From contig JAJLRJ010000006.1 of NCBI GenBank assembly GCA_024195265.1, forward strand, positions 6,379,639 through 6,443,638: 64,000 bases of DNA. Reading direction: 5' to 3'. A model generated the notes under the pieces. The model searched no databases. It was not told the DNA's origin and was given only the letters and a program-made list of their open reading frames with translations. Position 1 is the first letter of the stretch. Every line of letters begins with the position of its first letter. This DNA comes from Dendrophyllia cribrosa (Eukaryota; Cnidaria; Anthozoa; Scleractinia; Dendrophylliidae). Below are positions 23,357-34,470 of this stretch, in pieces. The position numbers were made by a program, and so were the translations under genes.

Positions 23357-25064
23357 ACATTTCAGGCTTGTTCTCCACTATGTTCCTAGCGCAGTACGAT
23401 GCTTTGGACAAATGGTCATTATGTCCGTCATGATCAAACATTGATGTCCTTCACACATGCAGACAGAGTGAAAAACTCGATACGCCCAGGAAATCGTGCC
23501 GAAACATCGCAACTGTTGTTGCAGTATGCAACAAACGAACACGACAATTCCGACAATTGTGCAGCCATAAAGGCTGCTGTAGTAAGACGCAAGCTGTTTA
23601 AAACTTCAGATATTCTCTTTTCGTTGCACTGAACAAATAAACAATAATAAGACTCCGGCCGGCACGAAGCGCTTCGTTTGCGATTTATATTTTGTTGTAA
23701 ACAGAAAGCGAGACCTTGGTAATTAGAAACATGTGTACTGAATGTGATGGTAAAAGTCAGATATACAAGAGAAAGTTTAATTTCTGTATAAAGCGGATTT
23801 TCAGCTAAACTTCAAATTCTAAGTACTTGACTCAAGTAATTATAATAAATGTGAACCTGAACTTTATTTTCAAGCCAAAATGTTTTTAAAAGAATGCCCT
23901 GGCGGATGTCACGTCACGCACCCACATTTTATGAACATTTCTGTTCACCTTGTCACGCAATGTTGATTTCATTTGTCGCTCAGAACATTCAATACACTCA
24001 AAAATGACTTGAAAGAGAAAAGTAATTATTTCAAAGCTGGAAATTTGTCCAAAGTTGACTTTACATCGTCTGCAGGTTTGTATTGTATCGTATTCCCCCG
24101 TAATATAGTATAAAATACGCCGGAAAATATGATAACACAACAAAAACAACACCGAATGAAACATGAGTAACATGGCCAAAATAGGTAATCGCGCAGAGCG
24201 ATAATTTCAACGCAAATATTACTTAAAAGAGTTTTGAAATGACTCAACTGGGTAACATTTTCCCCTAACAATGTGTAGGCTACAAATGGAGCCGATAAAG
24301 CAGAGACGTGGATGCTAATTAATTATGTATACTGATTAACGTAGTCCACGTTGCGCTGTCATCGAATATTTAGCATATCAGCTATAAATTTAGCAGTTAA
24401 ACTGTCTTGAAAATGTGTTTCGGCACATAATATATAGTGAAAGGAGGCATGTTGATAATTACAGCGTCGGATGGCTCGTTAGCATTCAATTTTTTTGACA
24501 TTCTCTGTGTCGAAAAAAAAGCACATTGAAGACGCTGGTCACTTACTTTAAATGAATGCCATTAAGAATATTTCACAGATGCCAAAAATTTTTTTTCACA
24601 GAAACATAGTACTAGGATAGGTTTGTATTGTAGTATAACGTTTGTTGAATTACAATGTTGCCCATTGGAGATAATTGCATTTGAAAAAGTACAATTTAAC
24701 GAAGTTGCGTGACATGGTCAATGATTGACAGCTCTTAATTGACAGGAATAATATTAAATTACATGAACTTTAAGTTTTCAGTTCCTAAGGGTTCCAGCAA
24801 TTGTTGGATGAAATTAGATTAGAATCCATTACATTCTGTTTGTTTGAGAGAAGTCTCTTGTCAGTGCATTTTTGAGGGATATTTTTGGGTTTTACCCCTG
24901 GGAATTGAGGTGGGGCTTGTAATACCCCAGGGAATGGTCAGGGGACCGAACCACTTTGGTTTCTTGAATAACTTAGTGAACCTAAAAATCTGTGAAAGTT
25001 TGAAAGAAATCGGTGAGATGGCATGTGTCACGTCTGCCTGGTCCTTTCGTGGACGGACTCTTAA
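23357..25064. repeat. Right arm of long inverted repeat
   Basis: Inverted copy of 20851-22665. Divergence looks low by eye, with scattered substitutions, which implies either recent formation or gene conversion between the arms. Confidence 0.85.
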
Positions 25065-25186
25065 ATTTTCAAAATCATGCCAGCAAGAATTTGAACATTC
25101 AAAATGTTGCTGGCAAGATCTTGAATTTTCAAAATCTTGCTGACGGATAGAACGTGTTGGTCGATCCAAATGAGTCCGTCGAATTT

Positions 25187-25268
25187 AATTGAGACAAACG
25201 TCGAACTTCTCATGAACTTAATTCGCTGAATTTAGTTCGACTCATGAAAAGTTCGACGTTTGTCCCGG
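25187..25268. mobile_element. Small hairpin element
   Basis: GACAAACGTCGAACTTCTCA and its near complement (..TGAAAAGTTCGACGTTTGTC) face each other around CTGAATTTAGTTCG. It is a short foldback inside the composite element. Confidence 0.6.
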
Positions 25269-25967
25269 GCCTTAGCGGCTTAAATTCCGGGGTAAATTTC
25301 ACAGTGAAAACAGATGTCACGTTTAACTATAGTAAATGTCGGTCTGTAAACAAACACCTAGAAATAATATTCAGCTAGTAGATCGGTCTAGTGAAAACAC
25401 AACCTGTGCCTTGTTAGCGAAGATAAAAGCTTTCTGGCGATTATACATGCCGGCAAATGATAATGTTGTTACGTTTGGAACAATTAAAAGAGAAATTTCG
25501 TTTCAGTTGACTACTGTGTATTTGGATAAGCGTAGGATTTCTTCAGTTTAGACTTACATAGTTACAGTTATTTAGACATTAAACATCGTTCTGTTGCTTT
25601 TAATGGTAAGATTTAGTCTTTGTAACGATAAAAAATGTGTCCCTGACGTTTTTTGTTCTGGGAGCCCGCTTAATACGGACATCCGGATAATACGGACACT
25701 TTGGCGTGTCCTTTCGGTGTCCGTATTAGCCAGGTTCCACTGGAAATGGTCCTAAAATTATGCAAGCGGGTTCATAATGCGATATTATATATGGAGGGAC
25801 GCGGAAAACGTTTCTCGCTAAAATGCATGAAATTAACAAGCATGACTTTCATTGATTTTGATTTCTTTTGTTACAAGTTACGGACAAAGCCATTGATGAA
25901 TTAATTGTTCTTTCCCTCTTTTTGACGAGTTTTGTCTTAGTTGTCGTTCAGTCAGTTAGCGAGTTTG

Positions 25968-26446
25968 TTATTTGGTACAAACGACACAAGTCAGTTCATA
26001 GCCCTCGATATACGGCTTACATGGTAAGCCGTAAGTGCAAGATGACTGAACTACGTACAGCAGTGATCCATCTGTGCTACGATGGCTTCCTGGGATAACC
26101 TCAGCATCCTTATCAACGCACACGTAGTCATTGGAATGCGCATGTCCGTAGTGAGAAGACATCAAGTACCCATGGTACTCTCTGGTCCAACCCAAAGGGC
26201 ACTTGTTGGTTGCAGGGATCATCATCTGAGAACCGCGTGATCTAACGTAACACACGGTGCACGGTGCATCATGGTCATTGAGATTGTTGCTAAAGCCTGG
26301 AAAACGTCCTGACTGGTACTCAGTGCCGTAAATGCCCGCTGTACCCTGCCAACCGCTGATGTACTTGTCATATATGGGATTGTTGGGGAGACAGAGAAAG
26401 TTAGAACCTCCGCCGTGGTGTGCGTGGTAACCACTTCCCATTACTC
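25968..26446 (-). CDS. Collagen gene exon 6: C4-type domain and stop
   Basis: After the acceptor TACATAG it encodes about 159 residues to TAA at 25968-25970. Conserved features are GSNFLCLPNNP, HDAPCTVCYVRSRGSQMMIP, an EYHGYLMSSHYGHAHS segment and the CVVCTK end. Multiple Cys fit an extracellular disulfide-bonded domain. The 3' UTR runs into the composite repeat element. Confidence 0.9.
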
Positions 26447-29400
26447 CTATGTACAATTTGAAATAAAAACATGAATGATAATAAGATCCAAGGCTCCTAG
26501 GAGCCAACTCGTGAATACTAAAAACTCTGAATAAAAGATTCTGCACTGAAACGTAGTCGCTTGGAGTGCGAACATATTTGAGCAAGGCTTGGTTTTAATT
26601 AACGACGTTTGGACCTTCCCCTTTCCTAGGCGATTTGTTCCACCGATTCCCCACCCCCTGCGTCCAACTCCCACCCCCTGCGTCCCATGCTACCCTCCCT
26701 CCAGTGCCATCCCCATGGGTAAGGCAGATGACATTACATATCACGAGCTTAATGTTTACAGCCGATCGACCGAAATTTTGTTCCAATGCTATAACTGGTG
26801 GAACTAGTGTGTAGAGCTGACAATATACGATTTTCACGATGGCGTCATTTTACTAGAACTTTTTGTATTATTTAAATCAATATTTATACAGGAGCAACCA
26901 GTTTAGCATAGCTAGTTAGGTGCCTCCCTATAGTTATTGTCTAGTGAAAATACAAAACTGAATGCATGGCTGGCACTACGGCAAAGGGCAGATTTATTAA
27001 TGGCCAATATTTCGACTAATAGTATTAGTCTTCTTCAGGGCCAGGGCTATACTGAAAGAAAATATTGTAACGGCTCCTCAAATTTGAAAATTACATTGTT
27101 ATAAATGATTGGCTAATACATGACATGTAGACAGCGCACTTGTAAACATAAGATAAAAATAATATATGACATATATAGTGTATATAGTGTACTCGCTCGA
27201 GTAAAGAGCGAGTCCGTTCCTTTCCATCAATCTCATATTTAGCTCCAAAACCGCAGTCATCGCTTCATAAAAACGATAAATACAACCAGAAAGTTCAATG
27301 CTCTCCAATCCTTGGATGGTCGGACATAAAAGCCTGTTACGGGCGGGTTACAGGCGCCCGTTGGCTTGGCTTAGCAGCCAGGCCGTTTGGTTCAAAACCC
27401 TCTCGTCAGGGAGGGACACGAGCAAAACAATCGTTGCAAAACTGGATTCGCACGAGTACCCAGGGGACGCCTTGTCAACATTCGAGCCACTCGCCCGGTT
27501 GTTCGAAAAGTTGGCGGGACTACTTTTTTCTTGTTTCAACCTCAAATTCCTTCTATAACGCCGAGAATAGCCGCGGTTGCACGAAGCACTTTCGATTTCT
27601 GATACAAACCAACGAGTGCGTAAATACCGTACAAAGCACTGCCCATGCTGTAATTTGTTTATTTTACACAAACTGAGATTTGTGATTAGACGAAACGTTT
27701 TTTTCACGTGTGAGAAAGTCGTTTCGCCATTCTAATTGGATTGGAACCCCGAACGGGGTATTTCAATAGAACATCTCGATAAGTATGATATAATCTTATA
27801 TTTGAACTGCGGAAAAACATGAATGAAATTTGTGATCCTCGCAGTGTGCTCTCAACTTAAGTAGTTGAAAAAACAACCTGAAAAAAATTCAGGCTTGAAC
27901 AGGATTCGAACCCGTGACCTTGCGATACCGGTGCAATGTTCTATCCACTGAGCTATCAAGTCACATGGATAGATGGTCAATTGTGAGTTTAAAGCCTGTC
28001 TCATTCACAGTAAATCCCTAATTAGTCTAGGCCAATTTCTTGTAACTTTGAAGTCTATAAATGAAATTTTATATCACCTGATAATCAAGAGGCAGGCTCT
28101 ATTATTTATTGATTCCACGAAACTCGTGCTGGCCATTAAATCGAACGATTTAGCAAATTTCCACCGGTTTTCCGTGGTGCGGACTCTTATTTACCACGAT
28201 TTACGTCATCACATGGTCAAAATGTTGTGGACTCAATGAAAAGATTCGAAGACAACACACAATGAAAAGATTCGAAGATAAATCTTAACTAGTAGGCAAT
28301 CTAATATACCTATTTATTTTCCATGGACAACCGAATTTCTGAGGCAAACCTTCTGAAGGATCTCTTTTCTTGACAGCCGCCTCGAGCCTTCGGCGGCGTT
28401 GCTTAGAAAACGTATCAGTAACGATGGAAAATAAAAGAAAACATACAAAAACAAGATGCAAATCAATGCCCTGAAGTTAATAGACGATACAGATTCCCCG
28501 ATGTAAACAGATTATTTTAGGAATCAAACTTTCTCGCCACAAAATTGATTTTCGTGGCCCCAGAAATTCTAGAACGCCCGCAATGCATCACGGTAAGTGA
28601 CGATGGGCCATTAAGATAGGAAATACCAAACACTGCTTGCATACAGAAAATCAGGATAAGTAACTGAGCAAAATCTCGAAGTAAAGAGGAATATTTTATG
28701 CACGATTTATTACCGGTTCGCGCGATTTTAGGCAGTATTTTCATTTCATGTGAGCTGCGCGTGCTACCTTTTTATTTCAAAATCAGCTGACGCATGCGTT
28801 AATGCATGACGAGTGTAAGTCGCGCGCGTATGCAGATGAAAACGCTTTCTAGCCTTCTTGATCTATTTTTGTTTTTGTTTTCAGAGGACGCTTCTCCTTT
28901 CTTACCATTATACACAACAGAGGCATCTCCGGAGCAGTTAGTTCGTCCCCATCGGTTGTACCTCACACCTGATAGCGCCTGTCCTTGAGGTCCTCTATCT
29001 CCTTTAGGACCGGGGGATCCCATTGGTCCAGGAATTCCAGTCAGACCAACATCACCTGATGAACATTGTAGAGTCAGTCTGAGAAGCTTATTACGTAGGA
29101 TCACGTCATGTTAGTTTTGTTCGAGTTGGGCTCGATTTCACCACTCTAGTGTATCATAGTCTAGCGTAGTTTAGTATAGTAAAGTCTAAAGTTAGTATGG
29201 TTTCTTCATTCTTTCTGTTCTAGCATTGGCTCATTTCCTAAATGCGTCTGGTAATCGCTGGTTATCGAGCGTATGGTTGGAGAAGAACTATACGATGCCA
29301 CCAAATGAAACCAAAGCACTCTATTCCCCACCCGCTTCTCCAGCAAATGTTGGTTCGTGTTCGGTTTTTGAACTTCTTCCTCCTTACCCCAAAAAGGGTG

Positions 29401-32400
29401 TCAACCTTACGAACTAACTATTTCTTTGCTTCCGATACCTTTTGGTCCTATAAGTCCGCGTGGTCCCGGGGGTCCTTGCCTTCCGTCTCTTCCGTCCCTT
29501 CCTAAAAATTAAGCATAAGGCTGTTTAGTAAGTCTTTGATGTTTTAAAAGTTACGTTGTTCCACTTTGAACTGATTAAGTTAACCTTATTGTTATAGTGC
29601 TTAATGTCGGGAATTTGATTAATGATCTCTTGCCGATTCAGCGCTCGCTCGGGTGGTCGCAATATCAAGGAGTGAATAAAAATACAATAATTTGATACTG
29701 TGGCAAGATACGAGAATTCTGCTGTGTGTACTCTGGATCCGCGAGGATATGTTCATCAGCTGAAAATTCAAACAGTATAAACAACCAGTCCAAGATAAAT
29801 AGAGCGTATATTAGGAAGGCTTGTACAATATTTCCGCTGACCAAACAAGCTTTCGTCAGGTACAAAATATTACTGTTCAACCGGACTGGATATTAAACTT
29901 ATGCACTTTTCCGTTGTATCGTACAGTTGTATTGTGCAGTTGTATCGTTCATGTGGACGGTAGCATTGAGCATATACTTCCCCACTGGATCTGTCTCGTT
30001 CCCAGGCATCGCTCCTTGTTCTAACACAGCGCGCTTGAGGTTGTGGGACGGATGTAGAGAGGAAGGCCCATGACCCACGCTGCCAGAGCATCTGCGCTTT
30101 TTTTAATTCGAGGGAGCGGGAAAAAAAATAGCCCTGGGAACAAGGTTGTTTCACGGCGCCCCGCGCTCCCTGTCTTTCCGCCATTTCCGTGAGCCTGGGT
30201 AGTAATAATCCCGTAGATTCAGGATATCAGTTTAGTTATCACTTTTATGAAGTTGTTCTTATCCTGGTGGTCGATAGCGCGGTCTATGGCACGAGTAGGA
30301 ATTGAAAAAGAGCACAGTTGACGTTTTTACATAAAAGCAGCGTAGTGTGTTAAGAATTACCAGCAGGTCCGGGTGAGCCCTGCATGCCATCTCTCCCGTC
30401 TCGGCCTATAAAGAGTAAATACATTAATAAACGACCAACAAGTACATAATTATCGATGCTCAGAGTGGTTTTTACTTGACTGTTTTCACTGGTCATTACA
30501 AAAAGACAGACGTAGACAATCCAACGAACCAATGAATTTGAGCTCGAAGTAAAAGAAGTCGGCGCAAAACGCGCGAAAAAAAATTGTGAGTAACTCGCAA
30601 TTGGTTTTAGTTTTACTTCTGATTAGTTGATAATGTGGCATGAGATATTTTGCAAAATAACAAAGCGTAGCATTACAAAACCAAAACCAAACAACTTTCG
30701 ACACTCAATTGAAAACCGCTCTATGTTACAAATTTTAAAATAAAGAGGACCACTCAGCACTATGATAAATTTCGTGGTAACGTAATCTCCTTAAAGAAGG
30801 GATGCTTGTACGAAACGTCACTCAACGTATGGAAAACAACACAAACTGCAAGGTTTAAACTATGTTGGCCCAACAATGTTGGCCCATCGAAATTTTTTTT
30901 TCGCTGAATTAATGTTGGTCGAAATTTACAAATATTTTGATAGGCGCAACAATGTTTGAACGTTTTTCCGTCTTTCCTACACAACGATATGAACGCAACA
31001 GCCTATCAGGTTGTTTCGGACACGCGTCCAACAAATGTTGGTCAGCAATTTTGGAGCGTTTAGCCGCGCGTTCAACTGAAAAGTTGGCATGGATGGAAAT
31101 GTCGCACGTCCAACAATAGCCGCACGTCCAACAATGCCATCCAACAAATGTTGGCCAGTAATATTGAAACGTTAAGCCAGGCTTTAGTGTCTGATGAAAA
31201 ATATAAAGGAAACACATGATCGTTGACGTCATCCTGAATGTCACAGATGGCAAACGTTTCCTTTTAAGGCGCGGTTCTGCTTCAAGATAACTTTTCTTGA
31301 AGTCTCTTGGTGCAATGACGTCAGAGAGGCAATTGCCCTCCGTTACTATTCATGACTAAAGTGAATGGATTCAACAGTGCATGCAAGAACAGCCCTGACC
31401 TGGACTCCGGAGGGACGAAGGAAAAGAGGGCGTCCATGAACAACATGGAGGAGAACGATACTGGGAGAGATGAGAAGTTCTAGTATTGAATGGAGAGCGC
31501 CGTAAGATCAGCACAAGACAGTACGGCTTAGCTGGACCTTGTAGAGGCCTTATATGCCACTGGGCACGATGAGAATAATTGAGTGTGCTATCCATGACGC
31601 CTGGCTTGTTAACGTTCTCATTATTAGAAAATCAGCTATAAAATCGTCAGTAAAAACCTCGGTCCTTGTTCCTCGGATATTTTAAGGTGATTAAAGTTTA
31701 AAACCGCTAAATAAAAAAAAAATTGTATACTGACCACGGCATGATGTTTTCGTGCTCAACTCTTCCGTGAGTTTAATTATTCTGTGAAAGAAAAAATAAT
31801 AATATTGAGAAAGTTTTGTTTTCGTACACATAGTTTTATCCCATAAAACCCAGGAATTATGGATAGGGGCAAACGAACAAGCAAAATATTTTTCTTTATC
31901 AGTCGCATAATGCAGTATAACAGTAAAAAAAACCGTTCATTTCATCAGTTAATTTTCAGAGCTTCTGCTTGCTATTATCCGTTAATTTAAATTTCTGGAA
32001 AGGGACAAATTGGTTTGTTTAGCTTCTTATATCGTTATTTTATTTTTCTTTCTTATAAAACCAACTGATAGTGCAGCAGGTGAAGGATGAAAACGTTTTT
32101 CATACTTTCGTATGTAAAAAATAATTACTAACCAGGAGCCCATCAATGGGGGGCTCCTGATTAAACATATTAAATATATATCCGCATTATTAAATGTGCC
32201 CATGTATCTTATCTTTACCGTACCTGCTTTCAAGTGTAATGATTCTCTTATCAAGGCCCGACAGACTGATCTGCGGGTTAGTTGCCCTCTTATACCTTGC
32301 AAGGGGTCTTTTAACGTCGAGCTTTCCAGATTGCTCCTCGTCACTGCCAGCTCTGAGTTCCTCGAGATCGCTCTTAACATCAGCAAGTTGCCTCTTATCG

Positions 32401-32533
32401 AGACGAAGAAAATGGACTGGAAAACGATGAAGGATAACATGCAGACGATTGTCACGAAATACACGATGGAAAGAAATCGCTCTGATAGAAATCCTTTCGT
32501 AGGTTTACGACTTTTGACCGACTCTTGCTCCAT
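25968..32533 (-). CDS. Transmembrane short-chain collagen with C4-type C-terminal domain
   Basis: Six exons on the minus strand (32533-32224, 31781-31735, 30405-30361, 29501-29439, 29055-28906, 26446-25968) give about 363 residues. Order: a cytoplasmic Lys/Arg-rich tail, one membrane segment (about residues 20-46), a coiled-coil-like stalk with a furin-type RYKR site, about 20 Gly-X-Y triplets spread over three exons, then a roughly 190-residue Cys-rich C-terminal domain. That domain opens with a YxRWGRTxC-type motif and ends with ELTCVVCTK, as in short-chain collagen C4 proteins of sponges and cnidarians. Exons two to six join in phase, the last four junctions splitting a Gly codon (G/GN), as usual in collagens. 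The likely role is a type II membrane collagen that can be shed as a trimeric matrix protein. The first exon carries an apparent one-base frame conflict, described under its own entry. Confidence 0.85.
27001..27038 (-). other. Hairpin with hammerhead-like layout, decayed
   Basis: The minus strand reads CTGAAGA, then a perfect 7-bp stem (GACTAAT..ATTAGTC), then GAAA. This is the order of hammerhead core elements with one core substitution. The downstream part does not form the expected stem III, so it is at best a relic. It lies in the last intron of the collagen gene. Confidence 0.3.
27770..27966 (-). mobile_element. tRNA-derived SINE
   Basis: The minus strand opens with a tRNA-like head (A box TAGCTCAGTGGATAGA, B box GGTTCGAATCC). 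A CCTGAATTTTTTTCAGG hairpin and a GCGAGGATCA..TTTCATTCATG..CCGCAGTTCA body follow. The same head, hairpin and GCGAGRATCA motifs occur at 58790-58940. It sits in the last collagen intron. Confidence 0.75.
28906..29055 (-). CDS. Collagen gene exon 5: last triplets and start of C-terminal domain
   Basis: 150 bp encode eight further triplets (ending KGDRGPQGQ) and then a GVRYNRWGRTNCSG motif that opens the C4-type domain. The donor AATG/GTAAGA leaves a Gly codon split. Confidence 0.85.
29439..29501 (-). CDS. Collagen gene exon 4: Gly-X-Y
   Basis: A 63-bp exon encoding seven triplets (GRDGRDGRQGPPGPRG, then LIGPK). Acceptor TTTTTAG, donor AAAG/GTATCG. Confidence 0.85.
29995..30155. mobile_element. 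Short MITE in collagen intron
   Basis: Inverted ends TCTCGTTCCCAGGCATCG and CCCTGGGAACAAGG bound about 130 bp of GC-rich DNA. No coding. Confidence 0.5.
30361..30405 (-). CDS. Collagen gene exon 3: Gly-X-Y
   Basis: A 45-bp exon encoding five triplets (GRDGRDGMQGSPGPAG with a split first Gly). 45 bp is a classical collagen exon length. The borders are TATAG acceptor and GCTG/GTAATT donor. Confidence 0.85.
30847..31195. mobile_element. Element with repeated CCAACATTTGTTGG palindromes
   Basis: At least six near-palindromic CAACAATGTTGG / CAACAAATGTTGG motifs are clustered, with weakly inverted ends (GGTTTAAAC.. and ..GTTAAGCC). A non-coding repeat in a collagen intron. Confidence 0.5.
31391..31600 (+). 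mobile_element. LINE reverse-transcriptase 3' coding fragment, broken
   Basis: The plus strand encodes ALTWTPEGRRKRGRP, a stop, then TTWRRT. This matches the C-terminal WTPEGKRKRGRP..TWRRT motif of many non-LTR retrotransposon polyproteins. Stops and frame loss follow. It lies in collagen intron 2, antisense to the gene. Confidence 0.7.
31735..31781 (-). CDS. Collagen gene exon 2: end of stalk
   Basis: A long T-rich tract and CACAG acceptor at 31782-31783 precede 47 bp encoding IIKLTEELSTKTSCR plus the first base of a Gly codon. It continues the heptad pattern of exon 1 and supplies a Cys just before the triple helix, a usual place for inter-chain disulfides. The donor is CGTG/GTCAGT. Confidence 0.8.
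32224..32533 (-). CDS. Collagen gene exon 1: membrane anchor and stalk, with frame conflict
   Basis: The ATG at 32533 opens the frame containing the hydrophobic segment (FLSIVYFVTIVCMLSFIVFQ). The stalk, with heptad-like LDKRQLADVKSDLEEL, the RYKR site and GLDKRIITLES, is in another frame of the same exon. Only that second frame ends in phase 2 at the donor (GCAG/GTACGG) and joins exon 2. The exon coding length is 310 bp, and one more base would reconcile both ends. The switch must lie between about 32400 and 32430, near GAAGAAAATGG. It is either a real one-base deletion or a sequencing error. Confidence 0.75.
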
Positions 32534-34420
32534 TTCATTTACGCGATATCAAATTCTTGAACTTGAACGTGTCTCGATCACTGAATCTTGGATTTAATAG
32601 CTCCTAAAAAGCATGTACTTTATTTATATACTTTATTTTTAAGTGCGTGCAATCGAGTGCAAGCACGTTCGTGCAGTATAATAAAATAGGTACATGCATC
32701 GTAGCGCGACAACTCTATAAAAACATATCACGTTTTGCTGTCAGTAAATGGAGTGTTTCATCTACTGGATGAACTTCTGTTTCAGCTGGCATGCACGGGT
32801 GCACGTTAGCCCTAGGTGGATATCTATTAGGGGAGTGGAATCGTCTAGCAACTTGTGCGTCTCGACAAATCTAACCAGAGTCGCAATATCTCCGAATTTA
32901 AAACAAGAATCTCGGAACATTGGGCTCAAAATCTTTTATTGTAAAAAACGTATCATGTCTGAGTCACGTAAATCCTATCCTAAAGTCCGTGTCATAATTC
33001 CTTGGCAGTTCACTTGGCAGATTGTATCTCAGCGTCCCTTCCCCGGCCTAGTTATCCAAAGTTAGAAGAAATGGGGTGACGGGGTGCAAAACGTCTAGTT
33101 GTCCCAAATTCCAAACGTTTAGTTCGAGGTTTTAATAGGTTTAATTTGGAAATTATTCAGAATTGACTAAAAGAAAATACCCATTAAAAAATATGTCAAT
33201 TTCAAACTTGTAGGAGAATTCAGTAAAACTTCTATAGTGGTCTAGTCTAAAACATTTCGGACACTAGCCATTTGAAACAGGGTTCTATACTCTACGAAGG
33301 CATCTCTAAGATTCTCAGTTTTTGACATTCTAAAAATCGCCACTGCATTAAATGTTATTATTAATTCAGAACTGAAAATAATATAACCGATTAATTCACA
33401 TCTGTCAGATTGGACTATAATTAGTACATAGGTCACGTTACCTTAAAATTTACTTCTGAATCAGTTTTAAGTTATATCAACATTCAGAAGCAGTACAAAA
33501 CATATTTCGACTTCAAAATGTTTATAGAATTGTGTAGAGTTTAAAACTGCACATCTTTTGAAGCGCAAGAGCATTTCGTTCCAGAGTTATAGGCGACGAG
33601 TATTAGACATTTTTAGTAAAAAATGTATGGAGCGACCAGCTTGGTGTCCCAGACCCCAACATGGCGGCAACAACTTCAAAGTCTTAATAACACCAGTAAT
33701 CTCATTACAAAAGAAGCTTAAAGATTGGATTCACTATAAGTTCCATAAAATCGGCTTATAAGCATCTATAATGCAAAAATAACTTTAACTGGTTCAATTT
33801 TATTTATTTTCACGGCTTATCTCCGAATCACTGGTTAAAACTTTTTGTGAAAGATTGTAACACTGGTATCCACATACCATGTTAGAAACAGCTTTGTAGG
33901 ATGAATAGTTTAGATTTTTGAATTTTTATGACGTCATGTGCAAATAAAAAATAGACTGTATAGATAGCGCTGTGTTGCGATATCAGTGAATCACAGCATT
34001 GAGCACGGTAAAAAAAGGCTGTATGACAACTGTCCAAACAGGCTAACAGAAACTAAAGTAACCCTCGATAACTTGAACTATGTTCCATTTCTTCTGCTGG
34101 GTCGAGTTATGGTAAAAGAAAATCACTTTAGATAAGTGTACCGAACGTACGTTTTAAACAGAACGAATGAAACGTTTGAAACAGATAAAAGGATATTATT
34201 GTTGGAACGGCAGAAGATCTCTTCAGAGCCTACATTCTCTTTTTAGATCAGCGTCGATCGGATTTAGGCAAGTGCAGGTTCTACACTGTCTTTTATTGCG
34301 GAGTCTTTGGGCCGAGAAACTTTTAAATAAAGTAAACTTCACAACTAAAGCATTTGGAAGCAATGATCACAAGACTCGTCTCCGCGGTATGACCACATCA
34401 CAGCCATATCACCTGGGCAG
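32534..34420. other. No gene supported
   Basis: Upstream region of the collagen gene. No TATA box or 5' UTR exon can be assigned with confidence. Short accidental frames only. Confidence 0.35.
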
Positions 34421-34470
34421 TGGCAGCCATGGACAGCTGTTTCGTCCTCATCAGCATGACATAGCCAGGC
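34421..34470 (-). ncRNA. Hammerhead-ribozyme-like motif, very short stem II
   Basis: The minus strand contains CTGATGA (34454-34448), GGAC (34447-34444), GAAA (34443-34440), C AGCT G (34439-34434) and then UC with cleavage expected after 34432. Stem I pairs GUCAUG (34460-34455) with CAUGGC (34431-34426). A second block (CCUGG against CCAGG) extends it across an internal loop. Stem III is two base pairs with an AGCU loop, as in the ribozyme at 47592. Stem II is only one G-C pair, so activity is doubtful. The region may come from a Penelope-like element or a retrozyme. Confidence 0.5.

Larger units (their letters stand above)
19962..25742. mobile_element. Composite 5.8-kb inverted element with pogo-like ends
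   Basis: The left end CAGTGGAACCCCGCTTTAA and following CCCGCTTAATACGGACA modules (19962-20145) are mirrored on the right by TACGGACA modules ending in GGTTCCACTG (about 25668-25742). Ends of this kind are found in pogo/Tigger-type elements. Weaker inverted similarity continues inward (GGTTGTGTTTTCACTAG at 20200 against its complement at 25390). Further in are the long arms and satellite listed separately. A TA duplication is not visible at the outer borders, so the ends could belong to two separate insertions. Confidence 0.55.

Noticed and set aside
25336..25551. 71-codon frame between pogo-like ends as transposase
   Set aside because: No KP.HAKW, DDE or HTH-like motif. Composition ordinary.
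27885..27966. Functional tRNA gene
   Set aside because: The head continues into a SINE body shared with 58790. No matched acceptor stem.
28799..28905. Minus-strand frame continuing after collagen exon 5
   Set aside because: Intron sequence after the GTAAGA donor. The joined C4 domain continues in exon 6.
32027..32223. Continuation of the collagen first-exon frame past the donor
   Set aside because: Open by chance. The splice phase and stalk frame show that the exon ends at 32224.
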